From the NCBI RefSeq assembly GCF_002741985.1, contig NZ_APHW01000101.1, positions 1 to 64,000 of the forward strand: a stretch of 64,000 nucleotides of DNA. Direction: 5' to 3'. The notes under the pieces were generated by a model, which saw only the letters and a list, made by a program, of their open reading frames with translations, made no database searches and was not told where the DNA came from. Of this stretch, positions 27,779-37,202 are shown piece by piece (positions within the stretch are counted from its first letter, which is position 1; the number at the start of each line of letters is the position of its first letter). The DNA is from Vibrio rotiferianus CAIM 577 = LMG 21460. Lineage in GTDB: Bacteria > Pseudomonadota > Gammaproteobacteria > Enterobacterales > Vibrionaceae. A program made the translations under genes and the position numbers.

Positions 27779-28063
27779 TTAGAGGTATTCACAAAGATAG
27801 GCTGTTGAGTCTTTTACTTCTACATCAAATGATGAGTTACCCGCGACTTCAAACGACTCCCCTGATTGATATGTATTCCAATCACTTTCATCCGCTAACT
27901 TAACGCGCAGTGCCCCTTTGATCACTGTCATTCGTTCTGGCGCTTGGGTTCCGAAGGTGTATTCTCCAGTTTCCATTACCCCTACACTTACGTCTTGGTT
28001 TTTTTGTTGAAAACCCAAAGACTTCACCATTCCAGCAAAGTAGCTATTTTCCTTAATAGTCAT
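27779..28063 (-). CDS. ppnP: pyrimidine/purine nucleoside phosphorylase PpnP
   Basis: 94 residues, the family length. The small cupin protein is recognisable from its N-terminus (NSYFAGMVKSLGFQ), the central GEYTFGTQAPERMTVIKGAL and the end YLCEYL. Members split a broad range of nucleosides with phosphate to base plus ribose 1-phosphate (established for E. coli PpnP, formerly YaiE). It is a single gene with its own terminator. Confidence 0.9.
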   Translation of the reverse strand: MTIKENSYFAGMVKSLGFQQKNQDVSVGVMETGEYTFGTQAPERMTVIKGALRVKLADESDWNTYQSGESFEVAGNSSFDVEVKDSTAYLCEYL

Positions 28064-28296
28064 TATTTTTCGTTCCTCTTAATAACGTCGCCTTCGTTGT
28101 ACCTTGTTTTTATCCTTCACTCAAGCTTTTACCTTCAATATGAAAATGGCTGTTTTCACTATACACTTGTAAAAATTATTGTGACTGAATGTAAAAATGG
28201 GCAAGGAATCATAAAACACACATTCAAGTGACGAGATTGTTTGTTTTTTATCTCTGTGCTTTCCACGATATAAAGAAACCAAAAGGAATTGGAACC

Positions 28297-28800
28297 ATGA
28301 CCTCAAATACTCGGCGAAGAAAAATTGAAAAAAAAGAAGCCCCACCTTCTTTCTTTCAACGCAATAAGTTCGCGTTGATCAAGAGTATCTTCTTGACGGT
28401 TGCTTGCGGGGTCTTGGGTATATTTGGCTACCTATTGCATCTGTCTTATTTAGATTACATCGATCCTGACAAAATCTATGGTGAATGGATCGAGATTGGC
28501 GCACCGCCCTATCAAACAGAAGTATTACTGTTTTCCGCAGATGGCGTATTCCGAAACAATCGCTTTGTTTCAACCAATTTTGAATTTGATGGAAAGCTCA
28601 TAACTCTCAATACAGGCTTGGGTAAAACGGTTTATCAAATCTCGGGATCACACCTGTCTCCTCAAATTCGACGTATTGAACCCCGAATTCCGGATCAACG
28701 CTTTATTCTCAAAGGGTTTGAGCACACAGTTCAAGGTTCAGATATTGGCTCAGCATCAAAACGCCGAGCAGCATTAAGTGAGCACTTTGGCAACAAATAG
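28297..28800 (+). CDS. DUF2850 membrane protein
   Basis: About 167 residues from ATG 28297, preceded by AAAGGAATTGG. A basic cytoplasmic start (RRRKIEKKEAPPSFFQRNK) is followed by one membrane helix (SIFLTVACGVLGIFGYLL) and a periplasmic domain with DKIYGEWIEIGAPPYQTEV. This pattern matches the Vibrio-specific DUF2850 family as I recall it; function is unknown. An upstream in-frame ATG at 28228 would add 23 residues without a ribosome site. Confidence 0.75.
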   Translation: MTSNTRRRKIEKKEAPPSFFQRNKFALIKSIFLTVACGVLGIFGYLLHLSYLDYIDPDKIYGEWIEIGAPPYQTEVLLFSADGVFRNNRFVSTNFEFDGKLITLNTGLGKTVYQISGSHLSPQIRRIEPRIPDQRFILKGFEHTVQGSDIGSASKRRAALSEHFGNK

Positions 28801-29189
28801 CCGCATTTCAATTGAGTCAGATCTTGAACCATTAACCAAACAGCTCAAGGTCTGTCGCCCTTCCTTTTGATTCCCCTCTATTTTTGCGAAAAATATTGAT
28901 AATCATCTCATTTTTAACCATCGGCATTAACATAACAATTATTAATAGCTTTGCATGAAATTTATAAATTCTTGACTCGATATTCAATTTTGACTGCAAC
29001 AAACTGTTGAATGGATAGAAAGTTCTCGCAAGTGACTCGAAAAGCGTTTTAATTTTTTTTGACGAAAAAAAAGACTCTGAAATGCTGAATATGATGTTTT
29101 TGCGCATCAACAGCAGTGATCTATTTTCTTTGCGCAGAAACAGCTTGTGCTCACTCGCGAGCATGAATTCAAGGATTGAGAGAAAAGTT

Positions 29190-31730
29190 ATGATTCGATT
29201 TAACCTATGCGCAGTAGGGGTTGCCCTCGCACTTTCTAGCGCTGCACACGCGGCTCCAACCGCACCAAGTATCGATATGTACGGTTCCAACAACCTGCAG
29301 TTTTCTAAAATTGAGTTGGCAATGGAAACCACATCTGGCTACAACGACATGGTTAAGTACCATGAGCTAGCTAAGATCAACGTGAAATTTAATCAGTGGA
29401 GTGGCACTTCTGGCGACACTTACAACATCTACTTTGATGGCGTAAAAGTGGCAACAGGCCCTATCACTGGTAGCCAAACCACGGCATCATTTGAATACGG
29501 CCAAGGTGGCTTGTACCAAATGGAAATTGAAGCGTGTGACGCGACTGGTTGTGCTAAGAGCGCACCAGCAGAGATCACTATCGCGGATACAGACGGTTCT
29601 CACTTACCGCCTCTAACCATGAATGTTGACCCGAACAACAAAACCTACAATACAGACCCAAGCGTTGTGATGGGTACTTACTTTGTTGAATGGGGTATTT
29701 ACGGCCGTAATTACACAGTTGATAACATGCCTGTCGACAACTTGACTCACATCCTTTACGGCTTTATCCCAATCTGTGGTCCAAACGAGTCGGTAAAATC
29801 GGTTGGTGGTAACAGCTTCAACGCTCTACAAACCGCCTGTCGTGGTGTAAATGACTATGAAGTAGTTATCCATGATCCATGGGCAGCGTACCAGAAGAGC
29901 TTTGCTCAAGCTGGTCACGAATACAGCACTCCGATCAAGGGTAACTACGCAATGCTGATGGCATTGAAGCAACGTAACCCAGATCTAAAAATCATTCCAT
30001 CTATCGGCGGTTGGACACTTTCTGACCCATTCTACGACTTCGTTGATAAGAAAAACCGTGACACATTTGTCGCGTCAGTTAAGAAATTCCTGAAAACTTG
30101 GAAGTTCTACGACGGTGTAGATATTGACTGGGAGTTCCCTGGTGGTGGCGGTGCTGCAGCAGATAAAGGCGACCCAGTAAACGATGGCCCAGCTTACATT
30201 GCATTGATGCGTGAACTGCGTGCAATGCTGGATGACCTAGAAGCGGAAACAGGCCGCACCTACGAACTAACTTCAGCAATTGGCGTGGGTTACGACAAAA
30301 TTGAAGACGTTGATTACGCAGATGCCGTGCAATACATGGATTACATCTTCGCGATGACTTACGACTTCTACGGCGGTTGGAACAACGTTCCTGGTCACCA
30401 AACGGCACTTTACTGTGGCTCATTCATGCGTCCTGGTCAGTGTGATGGTAGCGGCGTTGATGAAAACGGCGAACCGTACAAAGGCCCAGCTTACACGGCT
30501 GACAACGGCATCCAACTTCTCCTAGCGCAAGGCGTTCCTGCGAACAAACTGGTTCTAGGTACTGCAATGTACGGTCGTGGTTGGGAAGGCGTAACACCGG
30601 ATACGCTGACGGATCCAAACGACCCAATGACAGGTACTGCGACAGGTAAACTGAAAGGCAGCACGACTCAAGGCGTTTGGGAAGATGGCGTGATTGACTA
30701 CAAAGGTATTAAGTCATTCATGCTAGGCGCCAACAACACAGGCATTAACGGCTTTGAATACGGCTATGATGATCAAGCAGAAGCACCTTGGGTGTGGAAC
30801 CGTTCAACGGGTGAACTGATTACATTTGACGATCACCGCTCTGTATTGGCAAAAGGTAACTACGCGAAAACGCTAGGTTTAGCAGGTCTATTCTCTTGGG
30901 AAATTGATGCCGATAACGGCGACATCCTTAACGCAATGCACGAAGGCATGGCTGGTGGTGTGGTTGTTCCACCAAACCGCAAACCAACGGCAGCAGCTGG
31001 TGCAGACCAAGCAGTAACAGGTCCTGCAAGTGTTGTTCTTGATGGCAGCAACTCAACTGACTCTGATGGCACAATCGCAAGCTACGCTTGGGAGCAAGTA
31101 TCAGGCACTGCAGTGGCTCTATCTGGCGCGAACACTGCGACAGCAAGCTTTGATGTAGCGGAAGTGACTGCAGAAGAGCAGCTAACGTTCAAACTAACGG
31201 TAACTGATAACGAAGGCGCTACCGCGTCTGATCTCGTTGTAGTAACGGTTAAGCCAGCAGGCGTGATTGACCCACCAAACACAGCGCCAGTTGCAAAAGT
31301 TTCTGCACCTGCAACAGCGAAAGCTGGTGACGTAGTCGTGATTGATGCTTCAGCTTCTAGCGACGCTGACAACGACACACTAACGCTTGATTGGACGCTA
31401 CCTCAAGGTCTAAACGCAACAGTTAACGGCGCGAAAGTGACGTTCACAGCAGCAGAATACTCACAAGACACAAGCCTAAGTTTCACTGTCAGCGTGAGCG
31501 ATGGTCAGGCAGCGTCTTCAGCAAGTGCAACCGTTGTTGTATCGAAGCACAGCACAGGTGGTGGCACTTGTACTAACGCATGGGATGCAACGGCTGTTTA
31601 CACTGGCGGTGACCAAGTAACACACGCAGGTAAAACTTGGGAAGCGAAGTGGTGGACGCAAGGTCAAGATCCTAGCAAGTCTGGCGAATGGGGTGTTTGG
31701 AAAGAAGTTGGCCCAGCTAACTGTAACTAA
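29190..31730 (+). CDS. chiA: secreted chitinase A (GH18)
   Basis: 846 residues from ATG 29190, chosen because it begins the signal peptide (1-21, ending AAHA). In order: an N-terminal Ig-like chitin-guiding domain (about 22-140); a GH18 barrel (about 160-590) with catalytic DGVDIDWE, where Asp311, Asp313 and Glu315 fall at the numbering known for V. harveyi ChiA; two PKD/Ig-like repeats (about 605-790); and a C-terminal chitin-binding domain (WDATAVYTGGDQVTHAGKTW...). It degrades chitin outside the cell to oligosaccharides, mainly diacetylchitobiose. It is a single gene with a strong terminator; nagB, which acts later in the pathway, is 12 kb away. Confidence 0.96.
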   Translation: MIRFNLCAVGVALALSSAAHAAPTAPSIDMYGSNNLQFSKIELAMETTSGYNDMVKYHELAKINVKFNQWSGTSGDTYNIYFDGVKVATGPITGSQTTASFEYGQGGLYQMEIEACDATGCAKSAPAEITIADTDGSHLPPLTMNVDPNNKTYNTDPSVVMGTYFVEWGIYGRNYTVDNMPVDNLTHILYGFIPICGPNESVKSVGGNSFNALQTACRGVNDYEVVIHDPWAAYQKSFAQAGHEYSTPIKGNYAMLMALKQRNPDLKIIPSIGGWTLSDPFYDFVDKKNRDTFVASVKKFLKTWKFYDGVDIDWEFPGGGGAAADKGDPVNDGPAYIALMRELRAMLDDLEAETGRTYELTSAIGVGYDKIEDVDYADAVQYMDYIFAMTYDFYGGWNNVPGHQTALYCGSFMRPGQCDGSGVDENGEPYKGPAYTADNGIQLLLAQGVPANKLVLGTAMYGRGWEGVTPDTLTDPNDPMTGTATGKLKGSTTQGVWEDGVIDYKGIKSFMLGANNTGINGFEYGYDDQAEAPWVWNRSTGELITFDDHRSVLAKGNYAKTLGLAGLFSWEIDADNGDILNAMHEGMAGGVVVPPNRKPTAAAGADQAVTGPASVVLDGSNSTDSDGTIASYAWEQVSGTAVALSGANTATASFDVAEVTAEEQLTFKLTVTDNEGATASDLVVVTVKPAGVIDPPNTAPVAKVSAPATAKAGDVVVIDASASSDADNDTLTLDWTLPQGLNATVNGAKVTFTAAEYSQDTSLSFTVSVSDGQAASSASATVVVSKHSTGGGTCTNAWDATAVYTGGDQVTHAGKTWEAKWWTQGQDPSKSGEWGVWKEVGPANCN

Positions 31731-31786
31731 GCACGCTAAGGTGTTGTGATTCAACATCACTCGCTTTGAATATTGTTAAAACAAGA

Positions 31787-31810
31787 AAAGGACAGCTTCG
31801 GCTGTCCTTT
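31787..31810 (+). terminator. terminator of chiA
   Basis: A perfect stem, AAAGGACAGC ttcg GCTGTCCTTT, with a stable UUCG tetraloop and following T-run lies 57 bp after the chiA stop codon. Confidence 0.92.
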
Positions 31811-31847
31811 GTTGTTTCATCAGAACCTAGGGAATGGTTTTCAATAA

Positions 31848-32702
31848 TCAGCTTGCTTCAATTAAACGGTCGAAACTCTGGAATACCTCATCACACTTCA
31901 TCACGCGGCCATGACCTTGCCCCTGCGTCGTAACCAGTTCAACTCGTTCAATCTCGTCCGCTGCTTTAGCAGACACACTGTGTTTGGTGAACTTATCTTG
32001 CTCATCATGAACAATAATGGTTTTCGCTTCTCGCTCAGCTAGGCGTTTCTCTGGGTCAATGGATTGCAATGGGTAGCCAAACTGGTCTTCTACTTCCGAA
32101 ACCACCGCTTTGAATAACTTCATTGAGTAACCCGAACGCGCGATGCTGCCAAACAAGTTCTCTACGTAGTTAAGAACCGGGGCAATCAACAACAAAGGCT
32201 TGTTTTCCAATTTACTATGACGACACTCTAATGCAGATGCAGTGCCCATGCTGTGCCCCACCAAGCCTGCAACGTCATCGACGGAATCCAATACTTCCTC
32301 AAGGCCACGAACAAACGCAGGGATGTGTCCATACTGACCATCACTTTCACCATGCGCAGGATGATCGTAAGCCAGTGCGGTGTAACCCGATGCCGCAATA
32401 TGCTCCATCAGTGGATAGAACTGGCTCGCTGTCCCTGACCAACCATGAGTAAGTACCCAAACCGGACCGCTGCCAAGCTGATAGGTCTTGATTGCGCCAG
32501 CATGGCCTTGCACTTCGCTTTTGATAAGCCCCTGTGGCTCGGCATTTTTGGGCTGAGTACGAGCAGGGGTAAGCAGCAGTTTGCGTGCCGTCTTTTTTGC
32601 GTGTGATGGCGCCAGAGTATGGTGCAGACGCGTACTGATGTTGACCAAACTGCGTTTAACACTGAATTTCTGCGAAGTATTGAAGTAAATTTTCTCACTC
32701 AT
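31848..32702 (-). CDS. alpha/beta-hydrolase
   Basis: 284 residues with no signal peptide. Alpha/beta-hydrolase features are the oxyanion segment WVLTHGWSGTASQF, the nucleophile elbow LVGHSMGTAS, a late Asp (VHDEQDKFT) and the final His (TTQGQGHGRV). Substrate is unknown; an esterase or lipase-like role is likely. Its upstream region carries a palindrome also found before the adjacent tetR-type gene, so the two form a regulator/target pair. Confidence 0.85.
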   Translation of the reverse strand: MSEKIYFNTSQKFSVKRSLVNISTRLHHTLAPSHAKKTARKLLLTPARTQPKNAEPQGLIKSEVQGHAGAIKTYQLGSGPVWVLTHGWSGTASQFYPLMEHIAASGYTALAYDHPAHGESDGQYGHIPAFVRGLEEVLDSVDDVAGLVGHSMGTASALECRHSKLENKPLLLIAPVLNYVENLFGSIARSGYSMKLFKAVVSEVEDQFGYPLQSIDPEKRLAEREAKTIIVHDEQDKFTKHSVSAKAADEIERVELVTTQGQGHGRVMKCDEVFQSFDRLIEAS

Positions 32703-32734
32703 GATTTTTCCTTAGCTATCAGCCTTGCACAAAA

Positions 32735-32750
32735 TAGAACGGTCGTGCTT
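32735..32750. promoter_or_regulatory. TetR-type operator upstream of the hydrolase
   Basis: TAGAACGGTCGTGCTT closely matches the site at 33426 when that one is read on the opposite strand (core ACGRTCGT). It sits 33 bp before the hydrolase start codon. Confidence 0.65.
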
Positions 32751-32823
32751 TTTATACTGATAAGAAAGAGCGCTCTGTGTCGCTCTTCGTTATGAATCTT
32801 GTACTATGCCCGTTACCGCGGAG

Positions 32824-33414
32824 CTAGCGCTTCCATCGAGTAAACAAATTATCGATGCCTTGCCAGAACAACCTCTGGCTTTCTTCTTGTCCTTTGATTG
32901 AGTAAAACACATGCGCACTTAAGTACTGCCCGTACAAATCAAAGGTCGCTTGCCGCGTGTCTAAATCGGCGACAAACTCTTGGTTTTCTTTACCTTTCTT
33001 GATCTGAATTTCTAAGTAATTCAACCAAGTATCAATCGATTTGCGCAATGCTGCTTGCAACGCACAGCCTTCTTCTGCGGTGTCGTTCCAAGCATCAAGG
33101 AACATACAGCTGCCTTGAAAAGAGTGATTCCACGTCATCCAAGTGTCCAACAAGCCACGTACTTTACGCTCAATGTTGCTATCGCCTAACTCGCGCGCAG
33201 GCGCAATTACGCGCTCAGCGAATACTTGATTGGCAAATTCCAACACCGACAGTTGAAGGTTCAACTTGGAATTGAAGTGAGCAAACAAGCCACTTTTCGA
33301 CATACCACACTGCTTTGCGAGCTCACCAATGGTGAGACTTTCCAAGCCGTTTTCACTCGCCAGTTGGAACGCGCGCTGCAGTATGAGCTCTTTGGTTACT
33401 TTTCCTTTTTTCAT
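32824..33414 (-). CDS. TetR-family transcriptional repressor
   Basis: 196 residues. The N-terminal helix-turn-helix (TIGELAKQCGMSKSGLFAHF, about residues 25-47) is typical, and the C-terminal ligand domain is helical with two aromatic clusters (MTWNHSFQGSCMFLDAW). It probably represses itself and the downstream hydrolase through the shared ACGRTCGT palindromes. The inducer is unknown. Confidence 0.9.
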   Translation of the reverse strand: MKKGKVTKELILQRAFQLASENGLESLTIGELAKQCGMSKSGLFAHFNSKLNLQLSVLEFANQVFAERVIAPARELGDSNIERKVRGLLDTWMTWNHSFQGSCMFLDAWNDTAEEGCALQAALRKSIDTWLNYLEIQIKKGKENQEFVADLDTRQATFDLYGQYLSAHVFYSIKGQEESQRLFWQGIDNLFTRWKR

Positions 33415-33425
33415 AACACCATTTT

Positions 33426-33441
33426 TAGCACGATCGTCCTA
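33426..33441. promoter_or_regulatory. TetR-type operator upstream of the tetR gene
   Basis: TAGCACGATCGTCCTA is a near-perfect palindrome around ACGATCGT, 12 bp before the repressor start codon. Its partner site lies upstream of the hydrolase. Confidence 0.7.
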
Positions 33442-33666
33442 TTTTTCAATGTTAAGTTTACTGGTCAAACCAACTATTACGATCAGGCACACTCTCGTTC
33501 GCAATACATTGAGCAACTCAATGAATACAAATTTTCGAAATTTGAGATGGGTCTGAATTTCGGAAACTGGTTACCATCAATTGCACATGAGTTGATTTTT
33601 TACCACGATGAGTGGGCTATTAGCTGCTAATTTCTCAGCGATTTTTCACTTTTTAGGTAAGTATTT

Positions 33667-34692
33667 ATGGCAACCACAAAGAAAATTGCCAGTTTAGAGT
33701 TCGCTCGGGTCATCGCAATGTTTGCGATCGTTGGGCTTCACTGTCAGATGGCTCTCACTTATTGGCAGTGGGATGGAGTGCCTTGGATTGGGTACATACT
33801 CAACCAGTTGGCTCGCTTTGCTGTGCCACTTTTTTTCCTCATCTCTGGCTATCTAATCCAACCTAAGCTCAGCACACATCCTGTTGAAACACTGAAAAAC
33901 TACGCCAAACCTCTGCTTAAGATATGGCTGGTTTGGAGTGTGATCTGTTTGTTAGTACCCTTCCGTTGGCAAGTAGTTGCTGAAGCAGGCTATCTCACTG
34001 AGCGGCAGGGTTACTGGGGTTATCTAATGTCGAACCCAATTAATTCGCTATTGGAGGGTGGCTTAGTCCATTTATGGTTCCTACCTGCCCTTGTAATTGC
34101 GGTGGCATTCATTGCATTTCTGGTTCGAATTGGCATGACACAGCTACTGCTTCCCACAGCAGTACTGCTTTATGTCTATGGTGTATTCGCCGGCAGTTAC
34201 ATCACGCTCACAGAGCTACCCGCCCCCTTCTTCACTCGTAATGGTCCGTTCTTCAGTACTTTATTGGTGGTGCTTGGTTATTTAGCGAGACAACATCAAT
34301 GGCATTGGTCACGCAATAACACCATTCGTTTGATTCTTATCGGTATGGCACTGCACTTTGCCGAAGCCTATTACTTAATGGATTACGAGATCGCCTTTAA
34401 CTCACACGACTTCTTATTTGGCACAGTGATTTGGGCTTTAGGCGTATTCATGTGGCTTCTTGCACATCCAAACTTTGGCAATATGCCATGGGTGTTTAAG
34501 TGGTCACCGAGCATTTTGGGTATCTACGTGAGCCACTTATTGGTGATCATCATGATGATGAACGTCGCAGGTATATTAGGGTTGGAGAACCTAGCCAAAG
34601 ACGCCTTTATTTATCCAGCAACGATTGTGGTGACACTGCTGCTTGTAAAGGCTATTGAAGCAACACCACTACAAAAACTATTACTCCGCTGA
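33667..34692 (+). CDS. acyltransferase-3 family membrane protein
   Basis: 341 residues with about ten hydrophobic helices. The N-terminus (ASLEFARVIAMFAIVGLHCQM) carries the R and H positions conserved in the acyltransferase-3 family, and helix 2 has VPLFFLISGYLI. Members transfer acetyl or succinyl groups to surface sugars or other extracytoplasmic molecules. No polysaccharide cluster is nearby, so the acceptor is unknown. Confidence 0.88.
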   Translation: MATTKKIASLEFARVIAMFAIVGLHCQMALTYWQWDGVPWIGYILNQLARFAVPLFFLISGYLIQPKLSTHPVETLKNYAKPLLKIWLVWSVICLLVPFRWQVVAEAGYLTERQGYWGYLMSNPINSLLEGGLVHLWFLPALVIAVAFIAFLVRIGMTQLLLPTAVLLYVYGVFAGSYITLTELPAPFFTRNGPFFSTLLVVLGYLARQHQWHWSRNNTIRLILIGMALHFAEAYYLMDYEIAFNSHDFLFGTVIWALGVFMWLLAHPNFGNMPWVFKWSPSILGIYVSHLLVIIMMMNVAGILGLENLAKDAFIYPATIVVTLLLVKAIEATPLQKLLLR

Positions 34693-34697
34693 GTCCG

Positions 34698-34730
34698 TAT
34701 GCCCAAGCAACCTCAAGGTGCTTGGGCATA
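34698..34730. repeat. dispersed hairpin repeat, copy 2
   Basis: A 33-nt element with arms TATGCCCAAG / CTTGGGCATA around the CCTCAAGGTG centre, 5 bp after the acyltransferase stop codon. It could also work as a transcription terminator. Confidence 0.75.
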
Positions 34731-34905
34731 GATATACCTCTAACACTTAAGGGGTAAAGCAAGCCAATCAAAAATGAGAGCTCTCTCTCACTCATCAAAA
34801 TTATCATTTCTAATACTGCGTAATTTGCTATCACTCACAAAAAACATTGTTCATTTACTTTAGATTTATTCGACATCAACAACGTGCTCATTAAACGGAG
34901 GCTGT

Positions 34906-35022
34906 ATGTGGGCAGGTCAAGGACTCGTTCCTTTTTTAGAAATTAGCCATTGGTTAACCTATGGTTTATATGCTGCTGCAATCCTATTTGGCGCGGCAAG
35001 TATTGCGTCACTCAGAAAGTAG
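34906..35022 (+). CDS. 38-residue membrane small protein
   Basis: A short open frame with a good ribosome site (ACGGAGG, 5 bp before ATG). It encodes a 38-residue protein whose middle is one hydrophobic helix (LTYGLYAAAILFGAASIA), ending SLRK. It lies 110 bp upstream of nhaD in the same direction. Function is unknown; it could be an accessory small protein or an independent gene. Conservation would decide whether it is real. Confidence 0.5.
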   Translation: MWAGQGLVPFLEISHWLTYGLYAAAILFGAASIASLRK

Positions 35023-35131
35023 TGGCGCAAGCTACATCAATTCAAAACTCCTATCGTTAATTCGAGCTTTCTCACACTTAACCCTCTAATATGTGGCTAA
35101 AATTTCTCCAGTCGGACAAGGAGAAATGTCT

Positions 35132-36562
35132 ATGCCAATCTATCCAATTGTCGCGTTTTGCTGTTTGATGTTTTCTAGCTCTACATTTGCAGCTGCGACC
35201 AGTGATCTTAATCTCGTCAATTCCACCGTCGGCTATGCCGCGCTCATTTTCTTCACCATCGCCTACATTCTGGTGATGCTGGAAGAATACCTGCAAATGC
35301 GAAAGTCTAAACCCGTGTTGCTCGCTGCAGGGTTAATTTGGATCTTGATTGGTTACACCTTTGCCCAGCACAACCAAGCAGACATCGCCAAAGCCGCACT
35401 GGAACACAACCTTTTGGAATACGCTGAACTTTTATTGTTCCTACTGGTGGCGATGACTTACATCAACGCAATGGAAGAGCGCAGACTGTTTGACGCACTA
35501 CAAGCGTGGATGGTCGGAAAAGGCTTTAACTTTAAAAAACTATTTTGGTTAACGGGAAGCTTAGCGTTTGTGATTTCCCCTATCGCAGACAACTTAACGA
35601 CCGCCCTTTTGATGTGTGCAGTGGTGATGAAGGTTTCAGGTGATAATCCCCGCTTTGTCAATCTTGCATGTATCAATATCGTCATTGCTGCCAACGCCGG
35701 TGGGGCGTTTAGCCCGTTTGGTGACATTACTACTCTGATGGTCTGGCAGGCAGGTCACGTCAGCTTCGCTGAATTTATGCCGCTGTTTGTACCTTCACTG
35801 ATCAACTACGTCATTCCTGCTTTCATCATGTCGTTGTTTGTACCAAATACGAAGCCAGATACGGTTCACGAGCACATTGAACTTAAGCGAGGTGCAAGGC
35901 GCATCGTTGGTTTGTTTATCCTAACTATTGCGACAGCGGTTTCCTTCCATGCTGTTTTGCACTTCCCTCCCGTGGTCGGCATGATGATGGGACTCGCCTA
36001 TCTACAATTTTTCGGCTACTTCCTGCGTAAAACGCTCAAACATTCTCTTGCCAAAAAAGCTGCAATGGCGATTGCCAATGGCGATGATTACGCGTTGAAG
36101 CGGCTAGGCTCGGTAGTACCATTTGACGTATTCAATCGTATATCACGTGCCGAGTGGGACACTCTGTTGTTCTTCTATGGCGTGGTAATGTGTGTCGGTG
36201 GGCTTAGTTTACTTGGCTACCTAGGATTGGTTTCTAACGTGATGTATACCGAGTGGAACCCAATTTGGGCAAATATTATGGTGGGTATCCTTTCCGCGAT
36301 CGTCGATAACATTCCGGTGATGTTTGCTGTCTTGACCATGGAGCCAAGTATGTCAATGGGTAACTGGTTATTGGTGACCCTTACGGCAGGTGTCGGTGGT
36401 AGTTTACTATCGATTGGCTCTGCTGCTGGCGTTGCACTCATGGGCGCAGCAAGAGGGCAATACACCTTCTTTGGGCACCTTAAATGGGCACCGGTGATTG
36501 CGCTAGGTTACGTTGCGAGTATTGCCGCGCATCTATGGATGAATGGCAGTTTGTTTACTTAA
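35132..36562 (+). CDS. nhaD: Na+/H+ antiporter NhaD
   Basis: About 476 residues from ATG 35132, which has AAGGAG 9 bp upstream; ATG 35126 is too close to that site. It is recognised by its N-terminal cleavable signal-like segment (FCCLMFSSSTFAAA) and by the transport motifs AFVISPIADNLTTALL and NAGGAFSPFGDITTLM, both typical of NhaD/ion-transporter proteins, plus the symmetric AIVDNIPVMFAVL. It exchanges Na+ (and Li+) for H+ at alkaline pH, a known salt-tolerance role in vibrios. Confidence 0.93.
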   Translation: MPIYPIVAFCCLMFSSSTFAAATSDLNLVNSTVGYAALIFFTIAYILVMLEEYLQMRKSKPVLLAAGLIWILIGYTFAQHNQADIAKAALEHNLLEYAELLLFLLVAMTYINAMEERRLFDALQAWMVGKGFNFKKLFWLTGSLAFVISPIADNLTTALLMCAVVMKVSGDNPRFVNLACINIVIAANAGGAFSPFGDITTLMVWQAGHVSFAEFMPLFVPSLINYVIPAFIMSLFVPNTKPDTVHEHIELKRGARRIVGLFILTIATAVSFHAVLHFPPVVGMMMGLAYLQFFGYFLRKTLKHSLAKKAAMAIANGDDYALKRLGSVVPFDVFNRISRAEWDTLLFFYGVVMCVGGLSLLGYLGLVSNVMYTEWNPIWANIMVGILSAIVDNIPVMFAVLTMEPSMSMGNWLLVTLTAGVGGSLLSIGSAAGVALMGAARGQYTFFGHLKWAPVIALGYVASIAAHLWMNGSLFT

Positions 36563-36588
36563 ACTGCCTTAATCGATTCTAAGATTTC

Positions 36589-36984
36589 TTATCGGTCTGA
36601 TGGGTGGTTTACGCCATCCATTACTTCTATCTCTCCCAATTCATATGGGTTTACACCTTCTAAACAGCCAACGTTGTAACCGTATTCGCTTGGGTTAGAG
36701 CGGCGCTGATGGTGAGTATAAATACCACATTCACCACAAAAGAAATGCTTAGCCGTATTGGTATTAAATTGATAAAGCTTAAGTGCTTCCTCACCTTGAA
36801 TGATGCGAATCCCATTCAAAGGTACCGACGCCGCAATCGCACCACGACGTCGACACATGGAGCAATCACAGCGCCGAGGCTTCTCGATTCCATTCGGTAA
36901 CGACAGTTCGATTTGCACTTTTCCACAGTGACAAGAGAGCTTATGCAAAGGCTGAATTGTGGTGCTACCCACTTGTTTAATCAT
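36589..36984 (-). CDS. GFA-family zinc protein
   Basis: 131 residues. It belongs to the glutathione-dependent formaldehyde-activating (GFA/CENP-V) family, shown by paired zinc-binding cysteines: CHCGKVQ, CDCSMCRRRGA and FFCGECGIYTHHQRR. Family members coordinate two zinc ions; most have no proven activity beyond one early report of a formaldehyde-glutathione enzyme. It converges on nhaD with a short gap. Confidence 0.9.
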   Translation of the reverse strand: MIKQVGSTTIQPLHKLSCHCGKVQIELSLPNGIEKPRRCDCSMCRRRGAIAASVPLNGIRIIQGEEALKLYQFNTNTAKHFFCGECGIYTHHQRRSNPSEYGYNVGCLEGVNPYELGEIEVMDGVNHPSDR

Positions 36985-37202
36985 GACTTTTCCTTGTTCC
37001 TTCCGTGTTCGCCCAGTTTAATGTGTAAAGTCTGTTAAACAGTTAACATCTGTGTAATCTAGGTCAAAAACTCGACATCAATCACTTTTCGCGACATTTT
37101 ATTTAGCGTTTTATCACTCTTTGGTTGGCGTTTTGCTGACCGCATCCGTTTTGGTTGCGTGCTCGCAGCTAAGACGTTTTTAAAACCTAGGAAAATATTT
37201 AT

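Noticed and set aside
28832..29332. A 166-codon frame on the minus strand overlapping the chiA start
   Set aside because: It lies over the chitinase upstream and signal-peptide region, has no ribosome site, and its sequence resembles no family.
32824..33630. Plus-strand frames opposite the tetR gene and its promoter
   Set aside because: The TetR motif is clear on the minus strand and the plus-strand translations match nothing.
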